Origin: Syntrophobacteraceae bacterium | GTDB lineage: Bacteria > Desulfobacterota > Syntrophobacteria > Syntrophobacterales > Syntrophobacteraceae | Direction: 5' to 3' | NCBI GenBank assembly: GCA_031292195.1 | Contig: JARLHP010000026.1 | Span: 1-64,000, forward strand | DNA: 64,000 nt | Shown: piece after piece, positions 49,501-59,089 of the stretch | Position numbering within the stretch: the stretch's first letter is position 1 | Layout: each line of letters begins with the position of its first letter | The notes under the pieces: generated by a model | Told to the model about the DNA's origin: nothing | Database searches by the model: none | The model's input: only the letters and a program-made list of their open reading frames with translations | Program-made: the position numbers and the translations under genes

Positions 49501-50802
49501 ATGCCGGTCGAATTCAAGCTTCCCGACCTTGGAGAAGGTATCCACGAGGGCGAGGTAATCGAGGTCCTGGTTAAGGCAGGAGACGAAGTCGAAGACGGAC
49601 AGACCGTGCTCGTAATCGAAACCGACAAGGCGGCCGCCGAGGTCCCTTCGCCGGTTACCGGCGCCGTAGCGGAAGTGCGAGTAAAACCGGGGCAGACGGT
49701 CAGGGTGGGCGAGGTGCTCATCGTGTTTACAGAAAAGGACGAGGCGGAAGGAAAGAGGGCGGCGCCGCCAAGGACAGAGGAAAGCGAAAAGGGAGCGTTG
49801 GAGGAGCGGGCGGAGGCGAAAGGAAAAGAGGCTGTGGAGGCGGAAAAGGAGACACCGGTCTCGGCCGGCCCCGTCCCGGCGGCTCCCTCCACCCGGCGCC
49901 TGGCTCGGGAACTGGGCATAGACCTGGCAAAAGTCACGCCTTCCGGCCCGGGGGGCAGGGTGAGCGCGGAGGACGTGCGCGGTTTTGCCGAAAAAGCGGG
50001 CCGGGTTGAGGCGGGGAAGGAAACCGTTTCGGCGAGCGCGGAAATAGCGGAGAAAGAAGAAGAGGCTATCGAGGTTTCCGGGGGCGCAGGCCGGGAAGAG
50101 AGAATACCGCTACGCTCGATACGGCGGGCCACCGCACAACGTATGGCGGTCGCATGGGCCCAAATTCCTCATGTGACTCACATGGATGCGGCCGACCTGA
50201 CGGAGTTGGACGCGTTTCGACGCAAGCACAGGGAACAGGTCGAGGCGCAGGGCGGCGATCTCAGCCTCATGGTGTTCGTCATGAAGGCCGCGGCGGCCGC
50301 GCTCAAGAAATTCCCGACCTTTAATTCCAGCCTGGATATGGAATCCGGCGAAATCATACTTAAACATTACCATAATATCGGATTCGCGATGGATACCGAC
50401 CGGGGCTTGCTGGTCCCGGTCATCCGCAACGTGGATTGCAAGAGCCTCTTGGAGCTGGCCGTCGAGTTCCGGCAAATCGGCGAAAAGACCCGCCAGGGCA
50501 AAGCGACCAGGCAAGACCTGTCCGGAGGAACATTTACCATAACCACCGTAGGCCCCCTGGGTGGAACGGGAATCAGTCCGATCATAAATTACCCCGAGGC
50601 GGCCATCCTGGGAATGGCCCGGGCCAAATTGCAGCCCGTGGTGATCGGCGACCAGAAAAATTATGAAATCGTTGCCCGCCTGATGCTTCCTCTGAGCATC
50701 ACTTTCGATCACCGCATCCTGGACGGGGCCGAGGCGGCCAGGTTTTTAAACCTGATCAAATCGGCGCTGGAGGAGCCGGAGACACTGTTGATGATGAGTT
50801 AG
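49501..50802 (+). CDS. pdhC: Dihydrolipoamide acyltransferase E2
   Basis: Lipoyl motif VIETDKAAAEVPSPVTG; E3-binding APSTRRLARELGIDLAKVTPSGPGGRVSAEDV; catalytic SITFDHRILDGAEAARFL. Confidence 0.97.
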   Translation: MPVEFKLPDLGEGIHEGEVIEVLVKAGDEVEDGQTVLVIETDKAAAEVPSPVTGAVAEVRVKPGQTVRVGEVLIVFTEKDEAEGKRAAPPRTEESEKGALEERAEAKGKEAVEAEKETPVSAGPVPAAPSTRRLARELGIDLAKVTPSGPGGRVSAEDVRGFAEKAGRVEAGKETVSASAEIAEKEEEAIEVSGGAGREERIPLRSIRRATAQRMAVAWAQIPHVTHMDAADLTELDAFRRKHREQVEAQGGDLSLMVFVMKAAAAALKKFPTFNSSLDMESGEIILKHYHNIGFAMDTDRGLLVPVIRNVDCKSLLELAVEFRQIGEKTRQGKATRQDLSGGTFTITTVGPLGGTGISPIINYPEAAILGMARAKLQPVVIGDQKNYEIVARLMLPLSITFDHRILDGAEAARFLNLIKSALEEPETLLMMS

Positions 50803-50855
50803 GCCGATAGTGGGCCGGTATTTAAGATTTTCTCCGGCAAAGGAGCTTTCTTGCA

Positions 50856-52280
50856 ATGGTAATGGGAGAGTTTACCCAGGAAACCGATCTGCTGGTCGTG
50901 GGAGGAGGCCCGGGGGGGTACGCCGCAGCCTTTCGGGCCGCAGATCTGGGGTTGGATGTAACGATGGTCGACACGCTCGCCGAGCCGGGTGGAGTATGCC
51001 TTTTCACGGGCTGTATTCCTTCCAAGACCCTGCTGTACGTGACGGAACTAATGCATGACGCCCGCCGGTCGAGCGAGATGGGCATCAGTTTTTCCGATCC
51101 GCGGGTGGATCTCGACATGCTTCGGGGCTGGAAGGACAAAGTGGTGGCACGCCTGGCCAAGGGGCTGGCCGGTCTTACTCAGAGGCGCGGGATTCTCTAC
51201 CTCCAGGGAAAAGCGACGTTTGAAGATTCAAGCCATGCGCGGGTCCAAAACAGCGGTTCCAGCCATATCAGATTCAAACACGCCATAATTGCCACGGGCT
51301 CACGGCCCCGGCCCCTGCCCGGCGCCCCGTTCCGGCCGGGCGGACGGATTATGGATTCGACGGGCGCGCTCGAACTGGCGGATGTGCCCAAAAGGCTGCT
51401 GGTGGTGGGCGGGGGCTTCGTCGGCCTGGAGCTGGGGTCGGTCTACGCTTCTCTTGGTAGCCAGGTTGTTCTGGTCGAAGACAACGGGCAGCTCATGCGG
51501 GGCATAGACCGGGATCTGTCCGGACCTCTTTTGAACCGGCTGGGAGATCTTTTCGAATCGATTCACTACAACACCCGGATCGAGGCGGCAGACGAGGACG
51601 ATAGCGGGGTCAACGTCACCTTCGGGGGCGAAATCGAAAGCAAGGCCCAGCGGTTCGACCGCGTGCTGGTGTCTATAGGCCGGCTCCCCAATTCGGAGGA
51701 AATCGGCCTGGAAAATACCCGGGTAAGAACAGACGAACGGGGGTTCATAACCATTGATCGGCAGCAGCGAACGACGGACGAAAAAATCTTCGCGGTGGGA
51801 GACGTCACCGGCGGGGCCATGCTGGCGCACAAGGCCATGCATGAGGGGAAGGTGGCGGCCGAAGTGATCTCGGGGATGGCCTCGGCCTTCGATTTTCAGG
51901 CCGTACCGGCCGTGCTGTACACAGACCCGCAAATAGCGGTGTGCGGGTTGAGCGAAGAAGAGGCAAAAAAGCGGGGGATCAAGGTCCGGACGACCCGCTT
52001 CCCCTGGTCGGCATCCGGCCGCGCCGTATCGATGGGCGTCTCCTCAGGCATGACCAAGGTGATTATAGACCCTGACAGCCAAAGGGTGCTGGGAATGGGG
52101 ATCGTGGGAAGGGAGGCCGGCGAGATGATTGCCGAGGGGGTCCTGGCGATCGAGATGGGAGCGCTGGCCGAGGACGTAAGCCTTACGATTCACCCTCATC
52201 CCACTCTTTCGGAGGCCGAGGAAGAGGCCGCCGGGGCTTTCCTCGGGAGTGCAATCCACATACTGCCCCAGAAGAAATGA
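50856..52280 (+). CDS. lpdA: Dihydrolipoamide dehydrogenase E3
   Basis: LLVVGGGPGGYAAAFRAADLG...GGVCLFTGCIPSKTLLY (redox-active CxxxxC-like); FAVGDVTGGAMLAHKAMHEG; HPHPTLSEAEEEA. Confidence 0.96.
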   Translation: MVMGEFTQETDLLVVGGGPGGYAAAFRAADLGLDVTMVDTLAEPGGVCLFTGCIPSKTLLYVTELMHDARRSSEMGISFSDPRVDLDMLRGWKDKVVARLAKGLAGLTQRRGILYLQGKATFEDSSHARVQNSGSSHIRFKHAIIATGSRPRPLPGAPFRPGGRIMDSTGALELADVPKRLLVVGGGFVGLELGSVYASLGSQVVLVEDNGQLMRGIDRDLSGPLLNRLGDLFESIHYNTRIEAADEDDSGVNVTFGGEIESKAQRFDRVLVSIGRLPNSEEIGLENTRVRTDERGFITIDRQQRTTDEKIFAVGDVTGGAMLAHKAMHEGKVAAEVISGMASAFDFQAVPAVLYTDPQIAVCGLSEEEAKKRGIKVRTTRFPWSASGRAVSMGVSSGMTKVIIDPDSQRVLGMGIVGREAGEMIAEGVLAIEMGALAEDVSLTIHPHPTLSEAEEEAAGAFLGSAIHILPQKK

Positions 52281-52332
52281 CATCCATTTGCCTTTTGCGG
52301 TTATCAACTTATTTACATCAAATAGGGAGAAA

Positions 52333-52803
52333 ATGATGAAGGGCAACGACAAAGTCATCGCGAAACTAAACGATCTGCTCTCCGACGAACTAACGGCCAT
52401 CAACCAGTATTTCGTTCATGCGGAGATGTGCGACAATTGGGGGTATGACAGGCTTCACGACAAAATCAGGGAAAGATCGATCGCCGAGATGAAACACGCC
52501 GAAAAGTTGATCGAGCGCATTATTTTCCTGGACGGCATTCCGATAGTCAGCAACTTGAAGACGTTGAATATTGGCGGGGAAGTCCCGGGTCAGCTTCAAA
52601 ATGACTGGCAAGCCGAAGAAGTGGCCATCAAGGGCTACAACGACGGCATTCGAGTGGCCGTGGAACAGGGCGATAACGGCTCGCGCGAGCTGCTGGAGTC
52701 GATCCTGAAGGAAGAGGAAGGACACATCGACTGGATCGAGGCCCAACTGGACCAGATCAAGCAGATGGGGCTTCCCAATTACCTGGTGGAGCAAATCGAC
52801 TAG
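52333..52803 (+). CDS. bfr: Bacterioferritin
   Basis: MMKGNDKVIAKLNDLLSDELTAINQYFVHAEMCDNWGYDRLHDKIRERSIAEMKHAEKLIERIIFLDGIP. Confidence 0.97.
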   Translation: MMKGNDKVIAKLNDLLSDELTAINQYFVHAEMCDNWGYDRLHDKIRERSIAEMKHAEKLIERIIFLDGIPIVSNLKTLNIGGEVPGQLQNDWQAEEVAIKGYNDGIRVAVEQGDNGSRELLESILKEEEGHIDWIEAQLDQIKQMGLPNYLVEQID

Positions 52804-52818
52804 GCGGCGGCGTGCCGG

Positions 52819-53002
52819 CGGCGTGCCGCCGCGGTCGGGGTTGCCAGGCGCGGACCACGGACTTTTCGTGGTTTCCGGGTGTTTCGGGGGACGTGAGGAA
52901 CTGCTTTGAGCGGCGTGCCGCCGCGGCCGGGATTGCCGGGCCTGGACCACGGACTTTTTGTGGTTTCAGGGTGTTTTGGGGGGATGTGAGGAACTGCTTT
53001 GA
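52819..53002. repeat. Two tandem ~92-bp repeats (family R4)
   Basis: CGGCGTGCCGCCGCGG(T/C)CGGG.TTGCC.GG...GGACCACGGACTTTT.GTGGTTTC.GGGTGTTT.GGGGG...GTGAGGAACTGCTTTGA at 52819 and 52911. Confidence 0.9.
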
Positions 53003-53104
53003 TACTTCCTGTGCCCCCTCCAGGCGCTACGCGCCCCGGACAGCGTGTGTCCGGGCCTTGTGGAAAACCGCGGTCAAGCAGCGAAGGAAGACGAGTTCCC
53101 TGAA

Positions 53105-54346
53105 TCACACCTGTTTAAGGTAATCCCGAACGGCAAGGGCGGCGGCGGCGCCTTCGCCTGCGGCGCTTACCGCCTGCTTGGTGCTGGAGTCTCGCACGTC
53201 GCCGGCGGCGAACACGCCTGGGACGCTGGTTTCGAACATGTAGGGATCACGCTTTTGATAGGCCTGCGGTCGGTCGCTGCCCTGGAAGAGGTTGTAGCCG
53301 GTCACGATGAACCCCCAGCGGTCGACGAGCACTCCGCTTTTGTCCAAAAAGCCGGTATTGGGCATCAACCCGATGAAGATGAAGGCGCCGTCGACCGGCA
53401 AGTCATCTTCTGCGCCCGTGAGGATGTTGGCGACCTTTATCCGGTTCAGCTTACCGGCTGCGCCGACGAATTCGCGTACTTCCGTATTCCAACGCACGTC
53501 GATTTGGGGATGGGCAAGCACTTTTTCCTGGATGAGGTGGGTAGCGGTAAACTCCGGGCCGCGCACCAGAATGGTCACATGCTCGGCGAATTTGGTCAAG
53601 AGCAGACTCTCCTCGGCGGCGGAGTTGCCCCCGCCGATCACCGCCACCCTCTTGCCCTTGTAGAAAGGGCCGTCGCAGGTGGCGCAGAAATGAACGCCCG
53701 CGCCCAGAAATTCCCCTTCGCCCGGAACATTGAGCCGCCGGTAGTGACTGCCCGTGGCGACGATCAGGGCGCGGGCGCTGTATTCGCGCCCGTCTTCGGT
53801 CTTGATGCAAAGCAGGTTGCCGTGCCTGCATATGGAGTCCACCTCATGGGCTTCGAGCAGTTCGACGCCAAAGCGCTCGGCCTGCTGTCTAAGGCGGTTG
53901 GAAAACTCGATTCCCTCGACGCCTTCCGGAAAACCGGGCATATTGTCCAGTTTCTCGGTCCCGGAGGTCTGGCCGCCAAAGGAGGAGCGTTCTATAACCA
54001 GCGTGTCGATAGCTTCCCTGGCCGTGTAAAGGGCCGCGGTGAGACCCGCCGGACCGCCTCCGATAACGATGAGATCGTAGTGAGTGCGGTTTGCCACGGT
54101 CTTAAGGCCCAGCTTGGTGGCCAACTGGGCGTTTGTCGGTTCAACCAGAAACGTGCCGTCGTGGAAAACGATGGTGGGAATGATTCGTTTGCCGCCGTTT
54201 TTTTCGGTGACAAAACGGACGGCATCGGAATCTTCCTCGATGTCCACCCATTTGTAGGGGACCCGGTGCTCGCCCAAAAACAGCTTGCTGCGCCGGCAAT
54301 CGGGGCACCAGTTGGCGCCGTAAACCGTGATATCCGTTTCGATCAT
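53105..54346 (-). CDS. Thioredoxin reductase-like flavoprotein with N-terminal glutaredoxin-like domain
   Basis: VYGANWCPDCRRSKLFL; DLIVIGGGPAGLTAALYTARE; HFCATCDGPFYKGKRVAVIGGGNSAAEESLLLTKFAEHVTILVRG; VFAAGDVRDSSTKQAVSAAGEGAAAA. Confidence 0.94.
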   Translation of the reverse strand: MIETDITVYGANWCPDCRRSKLFLGEHRVPYKWVDIEEDSDAVRFVTEKNGGKRIIPTIVFHDGTFLVEPTNAQLATKLGLKTVANRTHYDLIVIGGGPAGLTAALYTAREAIDTLVIERSSFGGQTSGTEKLDNMPGFPEGVEGIEFSNRLRQQAERFGVELLEAHEVDSICRHGNLLCIKTEDGREYSARALIVATGSHYRRLNVPGEGEFLGAGVHFCATCDGPFYKGKRVAVIGGGNSAAEESLLLTKFAEHVTILVRGPEFTATHLIQEKVLAHPQIDVRWNTEVREFVGAAGKLNRIKVANILTGAEDDLPVDGAFIFIGLMPNTGFLDKSGVLVDRWGFIVTGYNLFQGSDRPQAYQKRDPYMFETSVPGVFAAGDVRDSSTKQAVSAAGEGAAAALAVRDYLKQV

Positions 54347-54593
54347 GAGGGGCTCCAGTGTTATAATTCAATGGACCGCACAGGCTGCGGTGTCGAGCAC
54401 GCCGTGAGGACTCGTAAAACAGGGCGATGCGCCACTTTCGTATGCGGCCTTAAATAGTGGTATCATGAAGGAAATCATAAAGGAAATCAAGAGCCGCTGA
54501 AACATGGCCTGGCTCCGTGGCCACTGTGGGCCGACCTGCGCCTTCACATGTTTTTTACGAGGCCGCGAAGTCCCGAGGCATTAATACTTGTCA

Positions 54594-54735
54594 TGGTTGC
54601 GGGTGTCCCGGGGGGGCATGAGGAGTTGCTATGAAAGGACCCTGTTGACTCCTCGCGGCGCTTCGCGCCCCGGACACCGTGTGTCCGGGCCACCCTTTGT
54701 GCGCCGCGGCTTTTCGTGGTTTCCGGGTCGAGAAC
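54594..54735. repeat. R4-related repeat copy (partial)
   Basis: CGCTTCGCGCCCCGGACACCGTGTGTCCGGGCC...CGTGGTTTCCGGGT shared with 52819-53070. Confidence 0.65.
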
Positions 54736-54813
54736 GCAATCAGCGCAATGAACCAACCGGGCCAGAGCATCCTCTCCGGAAATGGCGGACCGATCATCAT
54801 TGCGGGCAACCTG

Positions 54814-55246
54814 TCAAGCGGCCTTGTTCACCTTGCTTTCCATCAGGCTTCTCAGTTCTTCGCCGGTTAGAGTCTCTTTTTCGAGTAGAGCTTGTGCTAC
54901 GATTTCCAGATAGTGGCGCTCTCGGGAGAGGATTTTATTGGTCGTGGCATAGGATTCTGACAACATCCGGGAAACCTCGGCGTCGATCAATTTGGCGGTT
55001 TCCTGGCTGTACTCCAGGCCACGGTCCTGCATTCCGGCCTGGGGGAAAGGCGCCTGCCTTGCTTGGTTGTATGCGGCCAACCCCAGATTGTCACTCATGC
55101 CGAACTCGGTGATCATGCTGCGAACCAGGTCGGTGGCCTGCTGCAGGTCATTTGCGGCGCCAGTGGAGACGTCGTTTACCGGGTCACCATTGGGGACGTT
55201 GAAGGCCACCACCGCATGACCGGCTTCGTGGTAGGCGACGATAGAC
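54814..55246 (-). pseudogene. ftsH remnant with internal deletion
   Basis: IVAYHEAGHAVVAFNVPNGDPVND joined directly to VSTGAANDLQQATDLVRSMITEFGMSD; AAA+ domain and the middle of the peptidase domain absent. Confidence 0.85.
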
Positions 55247-55261
55247 TTTTCCCGCCGAGAG

Positions 55262-55330
55262 CAAGGTATGGGATCAACCGGAGTGGCAAATTTTTTTGTT
55301 GGGCTGCGCTGCGCTTAGCCCAACCTACAG
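55262..55330. repeat. Interspersed repeat family R5, copy
   Basis: GGGATCAACCGGAGTGGC...TTGTTGGGCTGCGCTGCGCTTAGCCCAACCTACAG; related to 58461-58530 and more weakly 19312-19366. Confidence 0.75.
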
Positions 55331-55498
55331 GGCTTAGCCCAACCTGCGGATCTCTGAAAAGGAGCAGGTCCGGGACCTTTTCGTTAAATTGGGTGTTCCG
55401 AGGTAACTGTGGTTAGGTTGGACAAGGGTTTCTTTTCTGGTAAAATATTGGAATTGATTCTGCGAACTTCAAACAGTTCCAAGGGCGACGCCCGGGTC

Positions 55499-56185
55499 GT
55501 GCGAATATTGGTAGTCGAAGATGACTTGAAGATCGCCCAGTTCGTTACCGATGGGCTGCAACAGTCAGGTTTTGTGGTCGACCGGGCGGCTGACGGTGAA
55601 ACCGGGGTCGACCTGGCCTCCACCGAGTCCTATGACGCCGCCATTGTTGATATTATGCTGCCCAAAATGGATGGACTGACGCTCATCGAGCAACTGAGGC
55701 ATCAAAACATCCACACCCCGGTAATCATTCTTAGCGCCAGGCAAGCGGTTGCCGACCGGGTGAGGGGACTCCAGACCGGAAGCGATGACTACCTGACCAA
55801 ACCCTTTGCTTTTGCCGAACTTCTGGCGCGAGTGCAGGCCCTGATTCGAAGAGGGGCGGCCCCGGTTCAGGCCAGCCGCCTGACGGTGGGCAGCCTGACA
55901 ATGGATCTTTTGAGCCGGGAGGTCACTCGGGGGGGCAAAAAAATCGACCTCAACCCCCGTGAATTCACTCTGCTCGAGTATTTGATGCGCAACTCCGGCC
56001 GGGTGGTGTCAAAGACCATGATCCTCGACCAGGTCTGGGGCTACCACTTCGATCCGCAAACCAACATGGTCGACGTGCTGGTTTGCCGTTTGCGAAATAA
56101 GATTGACAAAGGCTATAGCGACAAGATGACTCATACCATCCGGGGGGTGGGCTACGTTTTGAAGCTTCCCGATCAAGAGGAGTGA
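55499..56185 (+). CDS. OmpR/PhoB-family response regulator
   Basis: GTG start: VRILVVEDDLKIAQFVTDGLQQSGFVVDRAADGETG...DIMLPKMDGLTLIEQLR...winged helix LNPREFTLLEYLMRNSGRVVSKTMILDQVWGYHFDPQTNMVDVLVCRLRNKID; no kinase gene follows. Confidence 0.93.
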   Translation: MRILVVEDDLKIAQFVTDGLQQSGFVVDRAADGETGVDLASTESYDAAIVDIMLPKMDGLTLIEQLRHQNIHTPVIILSARQAVADRVRGLQTGSDDYLTKPFAFAELLARVQALIRRGAAPVQASRLTVGSLTMDLLSREVTRGGKKIDLNPREFTLLEYLMRNSGRVVSKTMILDQVWGYHFDPQTNMVDVLVCRLRNKIDKGYSDKMTHTIRGVGYVLKLPDQEE

Positions 56186-56264
56186 ATAGTGAGCAGTGAA
56201 CAGTGAAGAAAAAAGGCCTTCCCCTGGCCGCTATTTCCGCCAGTTGGTCAAACGTTACAAAAAA

Positions 56265-56374
56265 GTAATATTCCCGCCATATTCCCGCAATGTTTTCGCC
56301 ATGCAGACGTAATGTTCGGGCCATCGTCTGGTAATGTTCCGGTCATTCTCGGGTAATGTTTTCCCTGTATAAAT
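56265..56374 (+). repeat. Five imperfect 22-bp tandem direct repeats (GTAATGTTC...)
   Basis: Starts at 56265, 56287, 56309, 56331 and 56353, all with G(T/C)AAT(A/G)TT at the same phase. Confidence 0.85.
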
Positions 56375-56489
56375 CTATCGTACCTGAAGAAATCCGCGAG
56401 AGTGCAAAAACCTGACAGTTTTACGCCGGGTTTAAATTTTTGGTTGTTTGCCTTGCACCGGTTTCACCTCCGATCACCCCAAAAAGAAG

Positions 56490-57622
56490 GGGAACCCTAT
56501 GAAGAACAAAGGTTTGCTGCAGTTTCCTCACCCGTTTTTCTCCGAGCGGCCGTCATGGAAATGGTTCATCCTTTTGAACGTTCTGATCGGCGCCACCATG
56601 TCGGCGCTTGACGTCAGCATCGTCAACGTGGCGATGCCCACGCTCAAGACGGAATTTCACACCTCCATGGCCGTAATCGAATGGGTGGCCATGTCCTACA
56701 TGATCACCCTGACGGTTTTGCTCCCCTTCTTTGGCCGGCTGGCCGACGTTTTGGGACGCTCCAAACTCTACAACCTGGGCTTTATCATCTTCACGGTCGG
56801 TTCCTGGTTTTGGGGCATGGCCACCTCGGCCTCGTTCATCATCGCGGCCAGAGTCCTTCAGGCGGTGGGCGCCGGTCTTCTTCAGGCCAACTCGGTTGCT
56901 CTCATTACCCAGGCATTTCCGGGCAACGAACGCGGAAAGGCCATCGGCATCCAGGGCGCGGTGCAGGCGATCTCCATGGCCATCGGGCCTTTTGTGGGCG
57001 GCATTTTGATATCGGCTGTGGGGTGGCGGCTGGTGTTCTACATCAACATTCCCATCGGCATAGTGGGCACGATGGCCGCTATGTTCATTCTTCCGTCCCA
57101 GGAGAAAAGCACGGTCAGGCAGAAAATCGATTACCTGGGCACGGCGTTTTTCGCCACCGGCCTGGCATGTTTTGCTCTGCTGTTCGTCGGTCACCAAGGC
57201 AGCGTTTGGCTGCTGGTAGCCGAACTGATAGTTCTTGGTATTGGAATGGGCATGTTTACGCCTCCCAACAACAGCGCCATCATGGGTGCGGCGCCCCGGG
57301 AAAAGCTCGGGCTGGCCGGCGGCATTTTGAACATGATGAGGTCCCTGGGGCTTATCTTCGGGGTAGATATCTCGGGGCTCGTTTTTACATCCCTGGAACA
57401 TAAGTACCTGTCGACCCACGGATATCAACATGTGGCCCACGTCTTCCAGGACGGCCGCATTCCCCTGGCCATGAAGGATCTACGTTCATGCGCGGTTTCA
57501 TCATAGTAATCGGCGTGCTCCTGGTGATGAACGTTTCCGCCTCACTGCTCTCAGCCTTCAAGCAAACCAGCGAACTGGACGCCGAGACGCTAGCGGCGGC
57601 CAAGGAAGCCGAGGCGGCGGCT
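56490..57622 (+). pseudogene. DHA2-like MFS transporter with internal deletion and a C-terminal frameshift
   Basis: Intact N-half (MSALDVSIVNVAMPTLKTEF; GRLADVLGR) then AFFATGLACFALLFVGHQGSVWLL joins TM7-like to TM12-like sequence; ORF ends at 57506 but FMRGFIIVIGVLLVMNVSASLLSAFK continues in another frame. Confidence 0.7.
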
Positions 57623-57647
57623 TAGCTCCAGCCTCCCCGGCCCCCGG

Positions 57648-57676
57648 CCCCGTCCTTCGCGGACGGGGCTTTTTTA
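57648..57676 (+). terminator. Rho-independent terminator
   Basis: CCCCGTCCTTCGCGGACGGGGCTTTTTTATT. Confidence 0.9.
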
Positions 57677-57916
57677 TTCCCGGGGGCTGGAATCACTGGA
57701 ATCGATTGATTCGAGGGAGGTGTTGAATTAAAGAAGAGCGCTCCGACACGGTAAGGCCGATGGTTGCAAAGACCGCCTCGGCTTCGGCTTTTACATCGGT
57801 GTCGATGCTCGCGCGGACAACAGAATTTGCGGACATGTTGAATTACCTCGCATGGGCTACATTGTGGCTCGCGGGGTCGGGGAAGTCAATTATAGGGTCT
57901 TGGCGTCCACGGCTAA

Positions 57917-58116
57917 AAACAGGAAAATCCACCACGGAGATACAAGAGGCACAGAGAGTTCTTTTTTTTGACCGGCCGGGAGACGAAGGCCGGTCAAAAG
58001 GGCAGGCCTTCGGCGGATAGGCGGCTGGCACACCGAACCACGGCGGCAGGGGCCATCGGATCGGAATGAGTCTTAAGCTGGCATGCTTACAATAAATTTC
58101 GGTTGGAACAGAATGC
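57917..58116. repeat. Interspersed repeat family R1, copy B
   Basis: CAGGAAAATCCACCACGGAGATACAAGAGGCACAGAGAGTTC...GACCGGCCGGGAGACGAAGGCCGGTC...TTGGAACAGAATG. Confidence 0.9.
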
Positions 58117-58460
58117 CCCGGGATTTATGCGCGATCCTCTTTTCCGCAGAAGGCCTTGCAGTCTTTGATATGGTCATTGGGTCAGGGTGAGAGCCGAAAA
58201 CGGCGAGATAGTCGTTTCCAGCACGGGCCACTTGGCCGATGGGAAGAAGCTTATTGCCAAAGTCGAAGAAGTCATCGACGATGAAAAAACAGGGGTTCAC
58301 GTCAAGGATTGTCGAACCGAGCCTGGTGGCCTGAGGCGAAGTAAATTCGCATAAGAGAAGGGCTGGTGGGATAGTGAACAGTGAAAAGCTTTTTCATGCC
58401 GGGTTGCGTTCAAGATTTGCCTGATGGGTTGCGCTCCCCCCATCCTTGTATCTTAAAAGA

Positions 58461-58530
58461 GCAAGAGCATGGGATTAATCGGGGTGGCGAAAGTATTTGT
58501 TGGGCTGCGCTACGCTTAGCCCAACCTACA
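58461..58530. repeat. Interspersed repeat family R5, copy
   Basis: GGGATTAATCGGGGTGGCG...TTGTTGGGCTGCGCTACGCTTAGCCCAACCTACAG. Confidence 0.75.
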
Positions 58531-58657
58531 GTCCAATCCTACCCCAGCCCGTCGAGAGCCGCTGCAGGCTGGGTGAACCGCAGTGAAACCCATCTGTTTG
58601 ACGCGTCTTGAACGCAACTTCGTATCAGTTCACTGCTGACAGCTCACAGTTCACTGC

Positions 58658-59083
58658 TTAATCACCGAGCACGCATTTAATATCGAGAAGGGGGGTGCCG
58701 TCCACGGCGTCCAGGCCAACCACATCGATGATGGTGCCTCTCACGCGAGTGACCTCCACCACCTGGAGGGAAACCGGGTTTGGCCTCTGGGGGCTGCGGG
58801 TGGAGAAAACGCCCCGCATGGGCCGGGTTCGGTCTCCCCGGGGGTGGACCTGGAGGACGTCGCGCTCGGCAAGGTGCATCCAGTAGAGGATAACGATCTT
58901 ACTGCCCTCCCGCACGCCGATCAGGCCCTCCCGGTAGCGTTCGTCCAGTATCAGCTTCCCGCTTACAGCCGCTTCGCCCCCCTGTTTGGGGCCTTGCCCC
59001 GGCTCGGCGATCCCACTGCGTATCACCCCTATGGGCGTCATGATTATTTCCGGGGAAGAGATTTGTTCCTGTTCCTTTTTCAT
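58658..59083 (-). CDS. TsaA/TrmO (YaeB) family SAM-dependent tRNA methyltransferase
   Basis: MTPIGVIRSGI...ILYWMHLAERDVLQVHPRGDRTRPMRGVFSTRSPQRPNPVSLQVVEV. Confidence 0.95.
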   Translation of the reverse strand: MKKEQEQISSPEIIMTPIGVIRSGIAEPGQGPKQGGEAAVSGKLILDERYREGLIGVREGSKIVILYWMHLAERDVLQVHPRGDRTRPMRGVFSTRSPQRPNPVSLQVVEVTRVRGTIIDVVGLDAVDGTPLLDIKCVLGD

Positions 59084-59089
59084 CGGTCG

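Noticed and set aside
53045-54457. 470-aa + strand ORF opposite the Grx-TrxR gene
   Set aside because: The - strand frame encodes an unambiguous flavoprotein; the + frame is an antisense shadow.
56265-56374. CRISPR-like array
   Set aside because: The 22-bp units are contiguous tandem repeats without spacers; no cas genes in the window.
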